This document shows, one piece after another, positions 33,654 to 36,668 of a stretch of DNA of 36,668 bases. The first letter of the stretch is position 1; each line of letters begins with the position of its first letter. A program made the translations under genes and the position numbers. The notes below the pieces were generated by a model. It was not told where the DNA came from, made no database searches, and worked only from the letters and a program-made list of their open reading frames with translations. Where the stretch lies: contig CACCIO010000010.1 in NCBI GenBank assembly GCA_902546085.1, forward strand, positions 1 through 36,668, in the 5' to 3' direction. This stretch comes from an uncultured Pelagibacteraceae bacterium. Lineage in GTDB: Bacteria; Pseudomonadota; Alphaproteobacteria; Pelagibacterales; Pelagibacteraceae.

Positions 33654-36648
33654 TCAACCTCTCATTTTTCTCATCATAAAATACTGGATTAGCAACAGTG
33701 ACATTAATATTTTTATTTTCCATTGGCACAAAAAGTTTTTTCCCCATCATATCTTTTCCACCTCTAACTACTGCAAGTGCAATTGATTTGTTTAAGTTTG
33801 GACTGTAATAACTTGAAGTTACATGCCCAATCATTTCAACTGGGCTTTGGTTTAACTCAGAAACTATTTGTGCTCCTTCTTCTAAAACTGTATTTGGATC
33901 ATCAGTTAATAACCCAACTAATTGTTTTCTATCGTCTCTCATTGTATCCGATCTATAAAGAGATCTTTTACCTATGAAATCGTATTTTTTCTTGCTTACT
34001 ATCCAGTCCATTTGTAGATCAATAGGAGTCATTGTTCCATCTGTATCCTGACCAACAATAATAAAACCTTTTTCTGCTCTTAATAAGTGCATTGTTTCAG
34101 TTCCATAAGGTGTAATTTTAAATTCTTGACCAGCTTCCATGCACTTTTCCCATAAATCTTTTCCATAACTTGCTTGAACATTTATTTCGTAGCTATGTTC
34201 TCCAGTAAAACTAATTCTCATTATTCTGCATTGAATATTGTCGATTTTTGTTTCTTTGAATGACATGTGAGGAAAGCTTTCATCTGATAAATCTATATCG
34301 GGAATTATTTTTTTAAGAATTTTTTTACTATTAGGTCCACATAAACTCGCTGTAGCATAATGATCTGTTACAGAAGTTAAGTACACATCAAGCTCAGGCC
34401 ATTCTGTTTGAAGATAATCTTCAAGTTTACCTAAAACATTAGCAGCACCACCAGTTGTCGTAGTCATAATATAATGATTTTCACCTAATCTAGTGGTAAC
34501 CCCATCATCATAGACCATACCATCTTCATTTAGCATTAGGCCATATCTACATTTTCCTATAGCTAATTTTGACCATGCATTTGTATAAACTCTGTTTAAA
34601 AATTCAGATGCATCACTTCCTTGAATGTCAATTTTACCAAGAGTGGAAGCATCTAATATACCAGCACTTTCTCTAGCAGCTTTACTTTCTCTTTGCACTG
34701 CTTGGTGCATAGTTTCACCATTAATAGGGTAATACCATGCTCTCTTCCATTGACCGACATTCTCAAATTCTGCTTTATTTTCAACATGCCAATCATTCAT
34801 TGGGGTTCTTCTAAAAATATCAAAAAACTTTCCTACATTTCGACCTACAATAGTTCCAAATGTTAATGGTGTGTATGGAGGTCTAAATGTAGTAGTTCCT
34901 AATTCACCCATTTTAACACCAGCTGTATCTGCAATTATTCCCAATGCATGCATATTTCCTAGTTTACCTTGATCAGTTCCCATACCAGTAGTCGTGTATC
35001 TTTTGACGTGTTCGATAGATCTAAAACCCTCTCTTAATGCTAATTTAATATCTTTTGCTGTTGCATCGTTTTGATAATCTACAAATGGTTTAGTTTTACC
35101 CAAAGGTTTATCAGAAGGTAGCAACCAAATATTTCTTTTTGAATTTTCCTGGTCAATTTCGAGTTTAATATTATTTAATTCTGTTTCAATATTTAGACTA
35201 TCTTTGAGCTTTTGATTTAAATTTTTAATGATTTCATCAATTTTAAAATCTCCACCACAAGATCCTACACTTATTTGTTCAGATGTATTTTGATTTGGTA
35301 AGAAAACTTTTTTTTCTTCATCAAATTTTAGTTTACTTCCTGATTGTGTATATAAATGTACTGCAGGTGTCCAACCACCAGCAACTCCTAAGCAATCACA
35401 TGAAATAGAAATTTTGCTTCCAGTAACTGAATTGCCATCATTAGATAGTTTCATGATCGAAACACTATTTAGTCTTTTATAACCAGCTGTATCAACAATT
35501 GTGTATGACCAGTAAATTTTAATACCTACTTCTTTTACTTTTTTAACAATTTTACTTTCAGATTTTTCTCTTATATCAATAATGGCTTCAATATTTATAC
35601 CTTTGTTATATAGTGACAAAGCACTTTCGTAAGCACTATCATTGTTGGTAAAAAATACATTTTTACTACCACATGCAACTCCATAAAATTCACTGTATTT
35701 TTTAATAGCTGATGAAAGCATTATTCCTGGTCTATCATTATTATTAAATATTAAAGGTCTTTCTAATGCACCTGTAGCCAAAATAACTTTCTTAGCTCTA
35801 ATTTTAAGAAGTCTTTGTCTAATTTTATTTGTTTTATCTTTTGTCTCTAAATGATCAGTTAGATTTTCTCTAGCCAACAGATAATTGTATTGATGGTAAG
35901 CAGCAACGCTTGTTCTAGTTTTTATTTTAAGATTTTTAATATTTTTAAGTTCTTCTATTTCTTTTTTTAACCACTCTGAGGGAGTCGAATTGTCAATTTT
36001 GTTAAATTCATTGTTTTCATAAATAGTTGATCCGCCAAGTGCATTTTTTTCCTCAACTAATAATGTATTTAAATTATTTTTAGCTGCATTTTTTGCTGCT
36101 AATATTCCAGATATACCTGCACCTACAACCAATACATCACAGTGAATATTACGGTGGTCATAAATGTCAGGGTCACTTGCTGTTGGTGATTTCCCCAAAC
36201 CTGCTGAGTGTCGTATAAAAAATTCATATTTTTCCCAGAAATTAGCGGGCCACATAAAAGTTTTGTAATAAAAACCTGCTGGAAAAAAAGGGGAGAGAAA
36301 ATTGTTTATTCCACCAATATCAAATTCAACGCTTGGCCAACAATTTTGACTTGATGCTTCTAAACCCTCGTATATCTCGACCTCTGTTGCTCTAACATTA
36401 GGTTCTGTTCTGTTGGAACCAGGGTTTATTTGAACTATGGCATTTGGTTCTTCAGAACCAGACGTCACAATTCCTCTTGGTCTATGATATTTAAAACTTC
36501 TTCCTACTAAATGAACATCATTTGCAAGTAATGCTGAAGCTAACGTATCACCTTTAAAACCATGGTAAGTTTTTCCGTTAAATTTAAAGGAAATTCTATT
36601 AGTTTCATCAATATACTCGCTAGATTTTATTCTAAGATTTTTAGTCAT
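33646..36648 (-). CDS. soxA: Sarcosine oxidase alpha subunit
   Basis: The large subunit of heterotetrameric sarcosine oxidase, which demethylates sarcosine to glycine with transfer of the methyl carbon to tetrahydrofolate. In its 1000 aa, an N-terminal ferredoxin-like domain without cluster cysteines (about 15-105; GRSFKYHRPRGIVTSG) is followed by a nucleotide-binding domain with VLVVGAGISGILAAKNAA (about 173-190). The conserved TTTFRPPYTPLTFGTIVGRN is near 600, and a GcvT-type folate domain runs to the end (about 620-1000). SAR11 bacteria use methylated glycine compounds as a glycine source, which fits. The rest of the operon (soxB, soxD) would lie upstream, outside the window. Confidence 0.95.
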   Translation of the reverse strand: MTKNLRIKSSEYIDETNRISFKFNGKTYHGFKGDTLASALLANDVHLVGRSFKYHRPRGIVTSGSEEPNAIVQINPGSNRTEPNVRATEVEIYEGLEASSQNCWPSVEFDIGGINNFLSPFFPAGFYYKTFMWPANFWEKYEFFIRHSAGLGKSPTASDPDIYDHRNIHCDVLVVGAGISGILAAKNAAKNNLNTLLVEEKNALGGSTIYENNEFNKIDNSTPSEWLKKEIEELKNIKNLKIKTRTSVAAYHQYNYLLARENLTDHLETKDKTNKIRQRLLKIRAKKVILATGALERPLIFNNNDRPGIMLSSAIKKYSEFYGVACGSKNVFFTNNDSAYESALSLYNKGINIEAIIDIREKSESKIVKKVKEVGIKIYWSYTIVDTAGYKRLNSVSIMKLSNDGNSVTGSKISISCDCLGVAGGWTPAVHLYTQSGSKLKFDEEKKVFLPNQNTSEQISVGSCGGDFKIDEIIKNLNQKLKDSLNIETELNNIKLEIDQENSKRNIWLLPSDKPLGKTKPFVDYQNDATAKDIKLALREGFRSIEHVKRYTTTGMGTDQGKLGNMHALGIIADTAGVKMGELGTTTFRPPYTPLTFGTIVGRNVGKFFDIFRRTPMNDWHVENKAEFENVGQWKRAWYYPINGETMHQAVQRESKAARESAGILDASTLGKIDIQGSDASEFLNRVYTNAWSKLAIGKCRYGLMLNEDGMVYDDGVTTRLGENHYIMTTTTGGAANVLGKLEDYLQTEWPELDVYLTSVTDHYATASLCGPNSKKILKKIIPDIDLSDESFPHMSFKETKIDNIQCRIMRISFTGEHSYEINVQASYGKDLWEKCMEAGQEFKITPYGTETMHLLRAEKGFIIVGQDTDGTMTPIDLQMDWIVSKKKYDFIGKRSLYRSDTMRDDRKQLVGLLTDDPNTVLEEGAQIVSELNQSPVEMIGHVTSSYYSPNLNKSIALAVVRGGKDMMGKKLFVPMENKNINVTVANPVFYDEKNERLNA

Positions 36649-36649
36649 T

Positions 36650-36668
36650 TTATTGAGTAGGTGGTTTT
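36650..36668 (-). CDS. Possible 3' end of soxD (delta subunit), window edge
   Basis: One frame on the minus strand reads KPPTQ and a TAA that ends 1 bp before the soxA ATG. In sox operons soxD usually precedes soxA, so this is probably its C-terminus. Only five codons are visible, so the identity rests on position alone. Confidence 0.3.

Noticed and set aside
1..36668. tRNA, rRNA, riboswitch or CRISPR features
   Set aside because: I saw no cloverleaf with conserved T-loop sequence, no rRNA blocks and no regularly spaced identical repeats; gaps are too short for most riboswitches. A covariance-model search would be decisive.

Overview
The window is very AT-rich and lysine/asparagine-rich, with gene ends that abut or overlap by a few bases. 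It reads like a streamlined marine alphaproteobacterium of the SAR11/Pelagibacter type. The evidence is the alphaproteobacterial order ruvX-pyrB-pyrC-plsY-topA, the gatCAB block, the heterotetrameric sarcosine oxidase genes and the codon bias; this assignment is inference from gene content. I saw no rRNA, tRNA, CRISPR array, insertion sequence or prophage genes.

Region 1 (1-18.9 kb) is housekeeping: a 5'-truncated RluC-type pseudouridine synthase, lipB, mgtE, panC, galU and ugd (UDP-glucose then UDP-glucuronate). A long leftward operon follows (ruvX-pyrB-pyrC-plsY-topA-small secreted protein-ridA). Divergent from it is gatC-gatA-gatB-O-methyltransferase-trhO-MATE exporter-secreted nuclease. 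Region 2 (18.8-24.5 kb) is an envelope/accessory region: a pentameric ligand-gated ion channel homologue with an extra N-terminal domain, a small HTH-like protein, and a leftward set coding for a trypsin-like protease with a seven-repeat calcium-loop tail, a caspase-like protease, a small lipoprotein, a small secreted protein and a small membrane protein.

Region 3 (24.6-33.1 kb) starts at an intergenic region holding two palindromic TGTCC-N18-GGACA units. It continues as a tight rightward operon: lipoprotein, TerB-like protein, large coiled-coil membrane protein, single-pass coiled-coil protein, Sel1 repeat protein, and then seven tandem paralogues of an unrecognised secreted family. Four of the paralogues carry the same promoter-like element (TTGACA, 17 bp, then TGA plus a hexamer) placed 6-7 bp before the ATG, which predicts leaderless mRNAs. 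Region 4 (33.1 kb to end) is soxG-soxA on the minus strand, sarcosine catabolism to glycine.

The most notable content is the seven-copy secreted family with its conserved start-proximal element and one copy with a rearranged cysteine pair. Next is the protease/caspase-like gene pair that shares basic (S/T)WI(K/T)KK linker motifs. Third is the operon that joins a TerB-like protein and coiled-coil membrane proteins to the first member of the secreted family.
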